Under the pieces are notes generated by a model. That model had not been told where the DNA came from, searched no databases, and worked only from the letters and a program-made list of their open reading frames with translations. A DNA stretch of 64,000 nucleotides, from assembly GCA_012184525.1 (NCBI GenBank), contig WOFQ01000047.1:230719-294718 (forward strand). Direction: 5' to 3'. A program made the translations under genes and the position numbers. Each line of letters opens with the position of its first letter. Position 1 is the first letter of the stretch. This document shows positions 1-11,829 of the stretch, piece after piece. Origin of the DNA: Xenoacremonium recifei. Its lineage: Eukaryota; Ascomycota; Sordariomycetes; Hypocreales; Nectriaceae.

Positions 1-2
1 GA

Positions 3-1324
3 CGTCTACACTCTGAGTTTGTAAAGCTCGCAGAGCACCTGATATCTGCGAACCCGGAGACTCTGGTCCCCGCTGTCCCCCCGGCTCTGACCTCTGCTGG
101 TGCCGGAACGGACGAGGACGAGGTGCGCGTCAAGGCGCTCATGCAGAGGTGGATGAACTACGTGTGCAGTAACGAGGTGCTCATGAGGGACGAAGAAATG
201 GTGCTCTTTGTGGAGAGCGATTTTGGATACAGCCCGATGGTCAAGATGAAGCAGCCTGCCACTGGTGTTCGCAGAAAGATCTTGAAGCAGTTCGCGCCGC
301 CGCCCGATGATACCCCTGAACTTGCGAACGCGCGACCGACGGTGAAGCTGTTTTACCTTGGCGCCATGGACGCTGGCCACAAGGTTGACAAGTTGGTTAA
401 GGCTCGCAGAGGTCAGAGAGAATGGGCTCCTGCTTATAATGTGCATTCTGCTAATGACTTACAGGTCTTGCTCTCGCAGAATCAGATTATGGGGTGAAAC
501 TCGGGAGCATGAACGTACAGGAGCCTCATCCTGGCCTAGCCAATGCTTACCGCAAGCTGGGCAAGGTAATTCAGACTATGGGCGATTACCACGCTGCGCA
601 AGCGACAGCGGAGGCCACTACTGTTGGCGACCCATTCCAGTACCACTCGCAAGATGCCTTCATCGTCAAAGAAACCCTCACCAACCGCCAGATCCTGATC
701 CGGGAGTTCCTCCAGGCGCAGGAGGCGACGAGGAACAAGCTCAATGCGGCAGACCGCCTCAAGGCCAGCTCCAGCGTTAGGCGCGAAAAGGTCGACGAGG
801 CTATCACGGCCCTGGACGATGCCCGCCAGCACGAGACGCACATGTACAATAAGACCAACCGCGTGACCCAGAACCTGGTCCAGGAGCAACGGAAATGGTT
901 CGCGCGGACGGCAGCCGACCTCCGTTTGAGCATCCGGGACCTCGTTGTCCGAGAGATCGAAGCTGAGCGACGGACTCTAGCCTTGCTCGAGACTGTCCGC
1001 CCCGACATCCGGTCCATCGACGCCTCCGGAGGACTCTCTCGCCTCGGCCGCGAATCGCACCCAACTGTTCGCCGTTCAAGTCTTGCCGCAAGCCAGGGTC
1101 CCAAGGGCGACGCCTGGAGCGGTGTCCCTCGCCGCTCAGACGCTACCACCCGCAGCCACTCGAATAGCCTCATCGGGCAAGTGACGGAGGAGGCCGAGAC
1201 CACCGACGGGACAGAGCCCGCAGGATCGAAGCGCGGGGGTCTCAAGGGCGTCAACGAAGATGACGACGAGGACCGTATAGATGCTCGGAACGCGGCTAGT
1301 AGGCTGGCGACGAGCACGTTTTAA
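3..1324 (+). CDS. vps17: Vps17-like sorting nexin (retromer), 5' end outside window
   Basis: PX-BAR sorting nexin of the retromer SNX dimer (with Vps5), which binds PI3P on endosomes and drives endosome-to-Golgi recycling. The reading frame is open from the window edge (RLHSEFVKLAEHL, typical of the end of a PX domain). It continues through a segment with FVESDFGYSP and then about 250 residues of helical BAR-like sequence with many charged residues. One intron at 412-464 (GT-AG, branch-like CTAAT at 451) joins KARRG to LALAESDYG in frame. The stop is TAA at 1322-1324. The last ~90 residues are Ser/Arg/acidic and probably disordered. The N-terminal part and start lie upstream of the window. 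The gene converges on csn6. The Vps17 assignment rests on the FVESDFGYSP region and the PX-BAR order; another fungal SNX-BAR is the main alternative. Confidence 0.82.
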
Positions 1325-1817
1325 GGCGGATGGTGTTTGAGGAGAGGAGGTGGTGGTTGTTTGGCGTGCATTGGGCGGGGCCTTGGTTTCCCATCTCTCG
1401 ATAACATAGCTTAGCTTGGCCTTGTAGCCTATATCCGACGTTTAAATTTCATTGTGAACACTTTGCTCTTGATGCAGAATATGGTGGCGGAGATTCTTAA
1501 TAAGAGAATGAAGACTAGGCACCATGATCGTGAGGTGAAGTAACTGAGACGTCTTTAGAGCCGTGATCAAGGCTCCGGTATAAAGGTGTTTGTGTAAGTC
1601 AGTAGGGGTAAGAAAATGTAGGATTTACAAATGCTGGTAATTTTGACTTTTATTTGCTCCCACTTTAATAAACAATAATGTTCTTCATCATAGTGCATTC
1701 CTTGTGGAAGCCTCATCTTGTCATAACCCCCTAACGCCAGGCTATGTTTATGTGTATGTGTGTATCAGAATGATGACGGCTCTTCAAAAGCCATCTTGCT
1801 CGCCGCTTTTGCTTCTC
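1325..1817. other. Convergent intergenic region vps17 / csn6
   Basis: Shared 3' flank of two convergent genes. It is AT-rich towards 1600-1700, with an AATAAA-like motif around 1667 that could serve vps17 polyadenylation. No ORF, tRNA or repeat is seen. Confidence 0.6.
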
Positions 1818-3155
1818 TCAGATGAACATGTTACTAGGACCGGAGGAATTGAACGAATTGGTGGGACCACCCTCGGAACTACGGGTTCTCATCGCCTCGA
1901 CTGAATAGTGGTCGACGAGAGCCGCGACGTTGGGACGCCGGGCCGTCATTTTGCCCAGCTCAACCGTGTTGGCCTTCTTGCCGACATCGCGGGCAATCGC
2001 GGCGCTCTGGACGACGTCGTTGAGCAGCTCGACGAGTTGGACGTCGTTGGCCTCGCACAGCTGCTCGGTCTCGAAGGCGGCGCGGTCCGAGGGGATGACG
2101 AGATCGAAGCGACTGACGAGGGCTTGAATCTGGCGCAGGACGGTGAGCGACGGGGTTGTGTTGTCGGTGTCCATGGTGCCGGGGTCGGCGGTCTCGCCGC
2201 TGACGTAGGAGGGCGGGAGGCGCTCGAGGTAGGTGGTGAGGAGGCTGATGCGGGAGCGGAGCATCTTGATGGCGTTGGCACGCGTGGTGAGGGCGGCAAT
2301 CAGCTCGTCCTCAGCTTGGGTCAGTCCGGCATCATCAGTTTGGAGAAGCTCTCGCTTGTCATCTCCGCTCTCGACCAGCCGGCGCTTTCCTTTGCCGTTC
2401 GACTCTATGGATCGGAGCTTCTCATCTTTAGGTGCAGCAGCTGCAGCACTTCCGCCTGCGCCAGCGATGAAGTCCATGCTGATCATCTCGGTCTCGTCGG
2501 TCTCGATGGAGTATGGAAGCTCGCGGAATTTGAGGCTGAGGCCGGGCTGCCCGTCGTCCATCTTTCTATCCTCGCCATCCCGGTTGGCAGTCGGGTCGTC
2601 GACCTCGTATATGCTCTCGTAGACGGTAAGGGGGAGCTTGCCGCCCACGGTGTGATTTATCACCTCCTCGGTGTGAAACCCTAGGAAGATAGCCGCTTCG
2701 GATGTCCATTTGTCGAAGAAAGCGCTGTGAATGGGCATGATTGCTGCGGAAGGGCCCTTGGAGGATAGCAGGGTGTACCAGCCGACGAGCTCCAGATCCG
2801 GGTGAACTTCCATCACTTCAGAGAAGTCAGACTTGAGCGGTCTTCACAAGATGCCTCAACAAGGAGAAAAAAACTCACTGAGTTTCTGTCGCAATTCGAA
2901 CTTTTCTTCGTTTACAACCCAGCTCCCATTCTCGCCCGACGGTTGAAGATAGATATCAAAGGCATGGTTGACCTTGACTTCATGGCCGTCAATCTTGCCC
3001 AGCAGAGCTCCCGCCACGGGTCCGGCCTGGTTGCGCAGAGTGTGCCGAGTGATATAGTCCGATATCGTGAGCAGCACGAGCGGGTGGAGGATGACCTGGA
3101 GGCCAGAGCTCGCCTGGGTGGACAGGTACGGATTCGGGGGTGCTGCGGCAGCCAT
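1818..3155 (-). CDS. csn6: COP9 signalosome subunit 6 (MPN-domain protein)
   Basis: Subunit of the COP9 signalosome, which removes NEDD8 from cullins and so tunes SCF ubiquitin ligases; in filamentous fungi it affects development. Exon 1 is 2879-3155 and exon 2 is 1818-2815, joined over a 63-nt intron (donor GTGAGT at 2878, acceptor AG at 2817-2816), giving 424 aa. The MPN domain starts near residue 12 (LQVILHPLVLLTISDYITRH, GALLG) and continues into exon 2 (DLELVGWYT, AIFLGFHTEE). The JAMM metal motif HxHP is absent, as expected for the non-catalytic CSN6 rather than CSN5. The C-terminal half holds the long helical segment (ELIAALTTRANAIKMLRSRI). I chose the ATG at 3155 because it directly precedes the conserved start AAAAPPNPYLS; an in-frame extension upstream looks non-coding. 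eIF3f, another MPN-minus protein, is less likely. Confidence 0.85.
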
Positions 3156-4462
3156 GATGGAGATAGAGGGGCAGGGCGAACAGCTTGGATCTCGACTCGC
3201 GGCGGCCGCAGAAGGGGACGAAGGGGCTCTCTTCGCAGAGATCAGGTCTTTCGGCAGCTCTGGAGGGCGACTGCGGGCGGTTTCGGCGTCGGGGTGGGTT
3301 GGAGGTGCGCAAACAGCGTGATGGTGACGATGCCCCGCGCCTGCAATCTGTGGGGTTGGTGATGAAGCCGGGAGTCTCTCATGGAGCGATTGCTGGAGGT
3401 CCATTCCAGTCGCGATGACTAAGCCCCGCCGCCCCGCTGCGGCCTCAGGGAATAAGGCTCCTCCTGCTGGAGATGCATTGATGCACATGCCAGCCCGCAG
3501 CGTCTCTCATCTCATGCAAACCCTGGCCCCTTTTCGTCCCGGGCCTTACGCCCGTTGCCGTCCCTACCAAGACATTTTGATTTCTGCCAGTCTCTCCGCC
3601 TCTGGACGAACCTCTCCTCCTCCTCCTAGGCATCTGCAAGACGGCGACTTCAGCGGCGATCCGTGGCGGCTGCTGCTCCGGCACATCTACAGAGTTTGGA
3701 TCTTCGCAATCCGCCCTTTGATCGCCTGGCCGGATGCTGCCAAAGCTGCCCGCTAGCTTCCAGGCGACCCTCCTGTCTCCATCCACGCTTTGTTCCATTT
3801 TCGCTAGGCCTTCGTGTTGGGGTCTGTCCGTCATGGGTGAAGATCGACGTCCAACATTCATTATCACACGCCATTCTCCCACCTCAGCTGAGCCGCGCAT
3901 TGCAACTACAGCCTTTCGTCGTCTTCTTTCTCCAACTACGAATTGACAGCTATTACTCCAATCAACGCCATTTTGTGTTGCTATTCACAGGAAGTGTAGA
4001 ATCAGAGGTAAACAATCGTCTTCGTCCCCCTTTGTCAGTCATAGCCAGTCTGCCTTTGTTTCTCGTTTGCTGGCCCCTTACGACCGATTGACGGCCTGCT
4101 CCTCTGTTGTCAGTCATTGGGTGCTTCTGCGAACTTCGTGCCTCTTTTGCTCATTCGCATCAACGCATCTTTCACTGATTGATCGCTTCAATACCGTTTA
4201 CACCTTCCTTGCGAGCAACCAGTCGCTAATTCATGGCGTTCTAGACCTCTGTGGGTTACCCCATGTATAAATCCTGTGGGAGCGTGGCGGGGCGAATATC
4301 TTCAACAACTTGACTTGCTGAAGCCGCCATTTTATGCTCGCACTCTGTCCTCAACAACGCACGACTGAGCCGAGATTACCTGAATATTTCTCGATCCATT
4401 GACGCCTTTCGTCACCGCAGGTGTTGGTGGTCATAGCCACCCACCACCCTCAGCCTCCAACC
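3156..4462. other. Divergent promoter region csn6 / 89-aa ORF
   Basis: About 1.3 kb between two divergent genes. It is pyrimidine-rich on the plus strand (3560-4260) and probably includes the long 5' leader of the downstream small ORF; a CCGCAG acceptor-like site near 4420 could end a leader intron. ORFs here (for example 3445-3900 minus) show no conserved motif and strong compositional bias. Confidence 0.4.
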
Positions 4463-4732
4463 ATGGATCCCGCTTGTGCGAAACGGCATCGCGAGGATAC
4501 TATCACGAGCGAATCGCCGGTGCCGAGCAAAAAAAGCAAACAAGCTGTTACCTTCGGGTCGTCTGATTCGTCCTCGTCCGCTTCGTCGATGGGAAGTCCT
4601 GCCACCATCAGCCTGGCATTCCCACCACCACTACGAATAGATACGTCCCATCCGACTTTCAAGGACGTTCACTACGATGAACCAGCACTACGACCTGGAT
4701 CACCACAACCTACTTCACCAAGAACTCGATAG
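4463..4732 (+). CDS. Small Ser-rich hypothetical protein (89 aa)
   Basis: I do not recognise a family. The ATG at 4463 has a good eukaryotic context (CCAACCATGG) and is the first ATG of this frame; TAG is at 4730-4732. The protein opens with a basic, NLS-like stretch (KRHRED, then PSKKSKQ) and a serine run (SSDSSSSASS). It ends with a Pro-rich part containing PTFKDVHYDEPALRPGSP, which looks more constrained than the rest. No signal peptide or membrane segment is visible. The long pyrimidine-rich leader upstream fits a transcribed gene. It may be a small nuclear or regulatory protein, but that is inference from composition only, and the reading frame could also be fortuitous. Confidence 0.4.
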   Translation: MDPACAKRHREDTITSESPVPSKKSKQAVTFGSSDSSSSASSMGSPATISLAFPPPLRIDTSHPTFKDVHYDEPALRPGSPQPTSPRTR

Positions 4733-5229
4733 CATGAGCTAAATACGCCGACTCATAGCATGACAAGCGCTGTGCCAATCGATTCGTCGAAACCCAGCAC
4801 AACCACGGGCGTGTGTCCGTTCTCACCCGTTTACTCTCCTTAAAATTACACCAAACATGACGAAGATACGAGTGCATTGGCTATCCGACTACGAGAAGTC
4901 GCTACTATTAATGACGCATACTTAATTGAGGCCTGAGACGGGCCATTAACAGCACATGAGATACCCCTTACAGGCGTTGCATGATTCATAGATACGAGAA
5001 GGACTTGAAAAGAGACAATGGGAGAATAGAAGATAGAATTTATTGGGGGTTGAGTCGGGGTCTAAACATCTACCACGAAGGCAGGAGTTTCTCTACGCAA
5101 GAGGGGGTTAAGTCGTGTTCTAAACCTCAAACCTCGAGGGCAGGAATTTCTTTACGCAAATCTGTACACTTAGCATGCCACCTTTTTTTTTATATCACGA
5201 GACCTCTTACAGGAGACTGAATGTCATCC
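4733..5229. other. Intergenic region with a 58-nt tandem duplication
   Basis: Moderately AT-rich. It contains two diverged tandem units (5045-5160, listed separately). The short element GAGA(T/C)CYCTTACAGG occurs at about 4957 and again at about 5199, so the duplicated block may be larger. No coding evidence. Confidence 0.5.
5045..5160. repeat. Two-unit tandem repeat, period about 58 nt
   Basis: Unit 1 (5045-5102) and unit 2 (5103-5160) share GGGGGTTRAGTCG, then TCTAAAC, then GGGCAGGARTTTCTYTACGCAA-like sequence with scattered substitutions. This is a diverged direct duplication just downstream of the small Cys-rich gene. Confidence 0.75.
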
Positions 5230-5649
5230 TCAAAAAGGAATGTCCCAGGCTCTGGCATCCTCCTTGATCTCGATAATCTCAAGCGTCACCAAAGCCAAAT
5301 TCTCGCTCAGGCGGTCCTCAATCATGTCCATGACGACAGTATCGCCGCGCGCCTTGGCCTTGCGCATCTCATGTAAAAGCTCCTCCTGACGCAGCTGGAA
5401 CTGCATACGAATAGCATGGATCCTGTATTCCGGATCACATGGGCCGCATGTGTCATCGATATACCTCACCGCAATTTTTATCTGGCAAGCAGCCGGATTG
5501 CTGCAGATATGACGCTCGTGTTTTGCCTCATGACCGCACGCAAATGCGGTCACAGACTTTCGGCAAGTCATTGCCTCTTGTGTAATATTGCCTCCGCCCG
5601 GGTTATGCACCTGGATACTGGGCGCCTCGTTAGTATTGGTTTCAGACAT
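5230..5649 (-). CDS. Cys/His-containing small hypothetical protein (139 aa)
   Basis: Not a family I can name. Single exon from ATG at 5649 to TGA at 5230. Residues ~25-75 hold a spaced Cys/His set (TAFACGHEAKHERHIC, then NPAACQIK, then DDTCGPCDP) that could bind one or two zinc ions. The C-terminal half is a charged amphipathic helix (residues ~80-125), probably a coiled coil. An in-frame extension upstream exists, but it runs into diverged tandem-repeat DNA, and MSETNTNEAP looks like a natural start. The gene sits between two short tandem duplications, in an AT-richer neighbourhood than the flanking housekeeping genes. A zinc-binding scaffold or regulatory role is a guess. Length and codon use fit a real gene. 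Confidence 0.5.
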   Translation of the reverse strand: MSETNTNEAPSIQVHNPGGGNITQEAMTCRKSVTAFACGHEAKHERHICSNPAACQIKIAVRYIDDTCGPCDPEYRIHAIRMQFQLRQEELLHEMRKAKARGDTVVMDMIEDRLSENLALVTLEIIEIKEDARAWDIPF

Positions 5650-5710
5650 TGTTGGCGTGTATGTACTTACCTTTTGTGGAAAAGGGCTGGGTGATGTGAA
5701 TATGTGTGGA

Positions 5711-5847
5711 GGTGAATACTGGATGTGATGGTGTAGCGAGGAGATCTCTTGTGATCTTTGAGATAAGTTGTTGGGTAGGCGAAAATATGTAGTAATGTGA
5801 ATGCCTGATGTGTTAGTGGTGAGGAGTTCTCTTGTGGCATTTGAGAT
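5711..5847. repeat. Diverged direct repeat upstream of the Cys-rich gene
   Basis: Two copies about 85 nt apart share GTGAAT, then YTGATGTG, then GAGGAG and TCTCTTGTG followed by YTTTGAGAT (copies roughly 5711-5763 and 5796-5847). The repeat lies in the promoter or leader of the 139-aa gene. Confidence 0.6.
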
Positions 5848-5849
5848 CC

Positions 5850-8800
5850 AAAGTCTCGGTTTCATATTTATATGTTAGCGAAACTTTCGTTTGTGAATTT
5901 TACGTTCTTGATTCAAGAGACCGGGCTCATGAACCTAAGTGTTCTCAGTCGCCAAAGGAGTAGTCCTCACGAACACTCTTCTCGCATTGTTCACTGCGCA
6001 GCTGATCTGTGCTTGCAGACATGGCACCTTTCGCCTCTATCCTGCAGGAAATAAACTGAACAAGGTTGCGTCTCTTGTATTTGCTGGCATTCGTATGTAG
6101 ACGGGTGAAACACATAGAGGAAATGCCGATAGGCCACGAAATTCGCCGTTCCAGGAATTTATTTCGCACCGAATGCAAGAAAAGAGCACTACTAATATTT
6201 CCTGGGTCCATACTGAACCCTAGGACGTCAAGCTCGAGGCCCTCTCGCAGACGTCTTTGCCTCCCTCGATAACTTTCACACCGCACTGTTGCGGAATACT
6301 CCTAATTATCACTTACGAGCATGTCACTCCAACACCTCATAGGATCGTGCTTATCAGAGTCATACTATTCGCACGAAATGCTTCCTCTATCCGCACAGGA
6401 TCTCTTGATTCATGAAAGATTTCTCCTTGAACATGAATGAGGATTTTTTTAGCCACTCAAAGACTAACGGTAGGGTTTAAAACAGGAATAGAGATTCAGA
6501 CCATATAAGGGATAAGGATCTGGATAAGAGGATAGGTATTTGAATAAGGTATAGGGATGAAGATTTTAATAAGGATAGGGATCTGATCCAGGCTATATAT
6601 AAGAGTGCTAACTCTTATTTATTTATTAAAGCTTTCATAACGGAGATTTCCCTGATTGGGCATAATTTCCACGCGAATAGCGAATGTATCCCGTACGAAT
6701 AGTATGACTTTCTTTCGTACTTAGCCCAAAAAGCGCCTACAATCACCAGCCGTGCCAGTAGAAGGCGCAGAAAACGTTGAGTAAGGCTCTCGATAATCTC
6801 CTGCGAGGCTGAAGAAACAACAGAACAGTCGAGATATCGTATATAACAGTTTTCATGTATAGTTGAATCATCAATCTTTAGATGACCTTTTCATGAGCGG
6901 AGAACGTATCCAAAGCGCGGGATAATTGACCGCAGATAGGGAGATAATTCCACCGCGAAAGCCGGCGAAAAGAATAGTTGAAAGACATGGATAATGCACG
7001 GGAGGTCTTTCAAGGGTTTCAGCTAGAATATGCTTGTAACAATCCGCTATCCTGATCTTTGATCTCGCCTTTTCTATATGGCTCAATCATTCCTTCCGGA
7101 GTTGATATCTCAAGTATGAGTTGCAGTGCTTCTGATCAATCAGCAGTGCTTCAAGCTGTGCCTGTGTCTGCTGGGTCTGAGATCGAGTCTCCTCTCAGCA
7201 AACCCAAAATCTTGGTCCTCCTCCTTGACTCAAGGTCGAGCAATAGACCCCCTTTCACAATTCATAAATACTGTACTTCAGAATCGATTCTGGGGACTTG
7301 TCTGCATAGAGGTGCAGCTACGTGTCAAGCCACATGTTGGTAGCGACATCCGGCAGAACAGCTGTCAAGTCCGATGTCACGTCGTTATCGGATTGATATC
7401 ATAACCCGCGACGGAGGTACCTCCCTGACGTCTCGCCTCTATTGGAACTTTCGCTGAGACTAATGCGAATCCCGATGACATCTGACGCACACTGCTGAGT
7501 ATGTCAATCCTGTAATCTTGTGTAGTCTGTCAATCTGCCAACTCCACGCTTGTCAAGTCGAATTCCCTCCAAACAACGAGGAGTATTTTCTTGAGTCAGC
7601 AGTCGGCGTCATCAATATCACACCACTTGGAACTCCTTGGCTGAATTACTTGGAAGTGCAACTGGGGACTTGCGTGCTCTTTTACTGCAACGGGCGGAGT
7701 TGTCTGGAGGATCATCATATACAGCACGCCAGATCGACACCCCCGCACTGTCAACCAACGCAACGGTGGTTTCGGCCGACCCTAGACCGAGTCGATCCCG
7801 CAGTTTGCGTGAAGGATCGAGGGCCGACTTGATTTGCTATACGAAGTATGAGCTTCCCTTCGTATTAGGTATGTGCAGGAAACTCGATCATCAATGTTAA
7901 ACTCTAGATCCACAGAAAACGTGACTTCATCGTCAGGCCAAGTCCGCATGGACCTTAACATCGGAGATTTTGAGGAGGCTTGTGGATTGGCTGAGTAGAC
8001 GATGGATCAGAACGGAACCACTCTCAGCGGAAATATGCCTTGCTCCTTCTCAGGGCTGAGAGTGAATTCCGCGTCTGCGCATTTTATGACAAACAAAAGA
8101 GTCAAGGGTAAGATGAAGAGGGGCTTATGCTGGAGTGACTTGGCTCGGCGATTCCTCTTTACCACCGCAGGATGCTGACTGGCTGTGTTGCTATTGCTAA
8201 GAGCACGTGCGTATTGTGCATGCATTGCAGAGCTCCAAGCCTGGCGGCATGGAGATAAGATCGGCGGGAGACAGCGGGGTGAGCTTGTCGTGATCAGGCC
8301 AGTAAAGTCATGGCGGTGAGAAAGACGAGATGAGGTTGTCGATGGATGCTTGCACTAGTGGCCACGAGAACCAGGGAGAGAAAATCAGGGTCTTAGACCT
8401 GGACCGGGCTCGGGGATGCGGGCAATGCACTTAAGCCGCGCGGATGAATCATTGGGAGAAGGCGTCTTTTCATAAGAAGATGAGAGATTGTGTATGCGGT
8501 CCACGTCAAGCCATGTCTCGGGCAATTTCCCCTGCTTTGGACCCGGTCTGCCTTGATCGTGAGTTGGAAGGGCTGCCTTTCTCCGTACGGAGGATTCAAG
8601 CGTCCTCAAACTTGCGGAGGATGCAGAGCGTCAACCTCCGTGGCCCCCAAGGGTCGTCCCACATGATCCCTACTAGAAAGATCTCGGACAGATCGCCCAC
8701 AAAGCCCAAAGTCCCACGGACCTTGGCTCCCATGCGGGCAAATGAAATGGTGACCTCGCGAACACCCTTTGGCTGACGATAGGTGGTTAGCCCGCCTCAA

Positions 8801-11684
8801 TTGGGCGACTTGCAGGCGTGAGATGAGTTGAAAGAGCTACGCTAGCGAGAACAAGCCTCTGCCAGCTGTTCGTTCATCTGCTAATCAAATCAACTGCATG
8901 GTGAGTGTGGATGGTCCAGGCTTTCCGGATCAGCCTCAGCGGCGTCGGACGGCCAATTTCCTCGGGATAGCCCAGCGGTCCGGCGGCTCGAGACTTTATT
9001 TCGCACGTCTCCGTCATCACACCAGGATCCGAGCTGAACAACTAGGCGATCTTGGCTCTCGCAAAGCGAGCCGTGGCTGTTGGCCAAGGAAGAGGCGACA
9101 TGAAGGAGGTGGGTGTCATCACTCAGCTCGGCATACGTCGGGCATCTCCACCTCGTTTGTTGTGCCTGGGAAGCACGCGACCGTTTTCCTGCGCGGATTA
9201 CGGAGTGCTACGGCAGCAGATCCCCGATGATGTGATGTGTGCAGTTTGGCATTGGAGTCTAATGACAAAGACCCTTCTGTCAGGACTTTGGTGGCTTTGC
9301 TAAGCAGCGTCGGGCTCTTCAAGCGTCAGCACATGATCCTCCTGCAGTAAAACCCTAGATTGAACAATTGATCAGGATGCCTCATGAGAGCGCAGAACTC
9401 GTTCGAGACCTTGTGGCGTACGGCTCTGAGTGGTCGGGCGGGTGCGGCTGATGCTCGTGCCCCGTGAGCGGCTGAGGTCCCCGAGGTAGTGAATGGGCGC
9501 TGAATTAAGCACATGCGAGTTCCATTGGCCAAGCCACCAGCGTTGATCGATGCCCAAAGAAGCCGAGAATGAGGCTGATGAAGCAGTCTAGTTGCGGCTG
9601 GCTTGTGAAATGGTTGGAGGACAGGCGAAGTCAAAAGTCAAATAACGGGTGACGAGAGTAGTCTAAAACAAGTGTGTCTCACAGCCATGGGCCATCACAC
9701 CCATTCGCGATTGTGAGGGGTGACACATGCAAAAATGGGATTTCGAAGGGATGCGAGGGAGAGAAGCAGAGATGTTGAGGTGTTGGTGAGGTGGTTCAGC
9801 TACAGAATAGATACCTCAGGCTCATTGTCAACCACGGAAGGAAGGAGGAGGGCCTCGACCCAGAACGGACTTGCCGTCAACAGAACAGGCATCAGGCCTG
9901 GACTGCGACTGCCTCAGGTATTCCTTGAGGCGTCAACCTCGATTCCGGGGGCCTGCCGATCCATCATGATCCGTCATCCATCAACTCCGTCACCAACACT
10001 CCTCGGACTTTCCATTACTACAATCGGCGATGCAATTTATAGCATCAATGCGTGCGTGGATCAACGGGATCCGCAGCATTGGAAACCTTTTGCTCCGGAT
10101 GGCGCTTTAGACTCTGTCTCGCGTGTCACTCCTCCCTGCCTTAGCCAGGCACACCTCTCCTCTCGTGGATCGGAAGCCAGAGCTCGGAAGACGATGGTCA
10201 CCTCATCCAAGTGGCCCCTTACTCGCTGATGCTCGAAACTGCATACGAATGTTTGACGTCGACATCCAGTCCATTGCGGAGCGTTGCGGGCTATCCGCGT
10301 GTATGTAAGAGCGGTGACCCCCTTTCCGGTTCCCGAAACCCTCGAATTAAATTGCCCTTGAATGCTGTTGCCGAGAACACGGTCCTCTGGTCAGCATCAG
10401 CCACCACTGAATCAGATCAGTTCCTGTTCCCCTGTCACTAAGTTACTGACAGCAGGAGCATTGACGATTCCGCCTTGGGCGTTCAGTGGCCACCGGCTGG
10501 GCTTTGTCAAGCGCCAGATCTCTCACACCAGATCCCTCAATCGAGAGTCAAGAGATATCTACCCAAGTATCCTGATCTCAACGCCAATCTTCGGCCAGAA
10601 TCAGATCATCTCAACCGACATCTCCTCAAGCCACTTCATCACCGCCCGGTGCTCGTCTCGCTACTCTAGCGAATCCCCAAAATATCGTCTTCTAGCTCCC
10701 GGGCTTCCCTGCTGCGTCGTCGTCGTGCCTCTCCACCACCAGTCTCTGGTCAACTCCACTGACACTCCACTTCTCCTTGCTGGTCCCCTACAGCTCTCCA
10801 TCCAAACTGCAAAGCCGGCAGCCGGGGAGGAGCTTCTGGTGGCCTTTGGCGTGTCTGGCGTGGTCGTGTCTCGGCCGTGCACACACGAAAAAAACCGACC
10901 CGACGCCAGAAACAAAACGACGAAACAGCGGCCCCCTCCGAGGCAGAAACGGAGAAGAGAAGCAAGACGGAGTGAAATCGTGTGGGCAGCCAGCTAGCTT
11001 GCCCTGAACTGAAGACCAAAAAAAAGGACTTCCACCGCCACAAGCATCCCGTGTTGCTTTCACCTGCAGCCGGGAGTTTTCTTTCACTTTGACAAGTCAC
11101 CCTTTGTCCTGCTCTGCTCTCCTGACAAGACATTTATAGCGGCGGCGCTGACCCTCATTCGTCTGGCTACTGCGGGTTGGCGATAATTGTCTGCAGGCCC
11201 TGGTCTGGAGCCCACCGACCGACCGCTCCCGCCTGAGGACAAACAGGACATACAGCAACATCCCTGTCACTCGCACCCCAGCCGTAGACACGGGTTCCTC
11301 CAACGGCGACAGCTTGCAGGCGTGTGAGCCCTGCCAAGCCTTCAGTGACGAACAAGGAACATAGGAGCCCAAAGTACCGTAGGAGGTGCCGCTCCCTCTA
11401 CCATCAAGGGGGTGTGTGTCTGGCGCCGCTTTTCAGAGACGCCGAGAGCCAAAGGCCCAAGACCAAAGACCCAAGACCGAGACAGACAAGGTGCTTTACG
11501 ACCGTACCGCCGCCGCCGCTGCCGCTTTGGCTTGCATAGGACGCAAGACCCCCCGGCTTAGCCCAGCATTGCGATCCGACTCAGCCTTATTCTAGGTGAA
11601 AGCTTCCCCTGGCCCCTAGCACAAAGACTCCACCCACAGTCGTTCCCTCGTATTGTCAAGCCAAGCATTCACATAAGGAGACGC
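5850..11684. other. Gene-poor stretch of about 6 kb
   Basis: No ORF in this stretch gives a recognisable protein or a convincing exon chain. The ORFs longer than 60 codons (for example 7518-7832 plus, 8444-8776 plus, 9720-10229 plus) lack conserved motifs. 6420-6660 is strongly AT-rich with degenerate GATAAGGAT-like repeats and may be part of a foldback element (6359-6708). From about 9.6 kb base composition rises towards that of the coding regions, so the 3' end is probably the promoter of the cyclin gene. Non-coding RNA or relics of decayed genes cannot be excluded. Confidence 0.45.
6357..6710. mobile_element. Candidate foldback/MITE-like element
   Basis: The outer ends are inverted copies: AGTCATACTATTCGCACG at 6357-6374 and the reverse complement of CGTACGAATAGTATGACT at 6692-6709, differing at one base. 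Similarity continues inwards more weakly (about 60 nt each side). The interior is AT-rich, GATAAGG-repetitive and non-coding. An 8-bp perfect hairpin (ATAAGAGT-GCTA-ACTCTTAT, 6599-6618) lies inside. About 350 bp long with terminal inverted repeats and no ORF fits a MITE, but no clear target-site duplication is visible. Confidence 0.35.
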
Positions 11685-11696
11685 ATATATATACAC
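11684..11696 (+). promoter_or_regulatory. TATA-like box of the cyclin gene
   Basis: CATATATATACAC lies about 250 nt upstream of the cyclin ATG and upstream of a pyrimidine-rich segment. It is a plausible TATA element; there are no transcript data. Confidence 0.4.
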
Positions 11697-11829
11697 ACTG
11701 CCCGCCCTCCCTCTAGTTCACCTTGGCCTTTCTACCTTTTATAGCCCCATATCTCGTTTTATGGTGGTTTCCTGGGGAATACTTGGCGACGAGAAGCTCT
11801 AATCATCTGCAACGAATCGACCCTCTTCT

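Noticed and set aside
1908..2684. 258-codon ORF antisense to csn6
   Set aside because: Shadow of csn6 exon 2; biased composition.
3445..3900. 151-aa minus-strand ORF upstream of csn6
   Set aside because: Overlaps the pyrimidine-rich leader region; Arg-rich translation without any motif; csn6 start is well placed at 3155.
5850..11684. Secondary-metabolite or effector cluster in the gene-poor stretch
   Set aside because: No PKS/NRPS/P450/transporter motif and no secreted Cys-rich ORF found on either strand.
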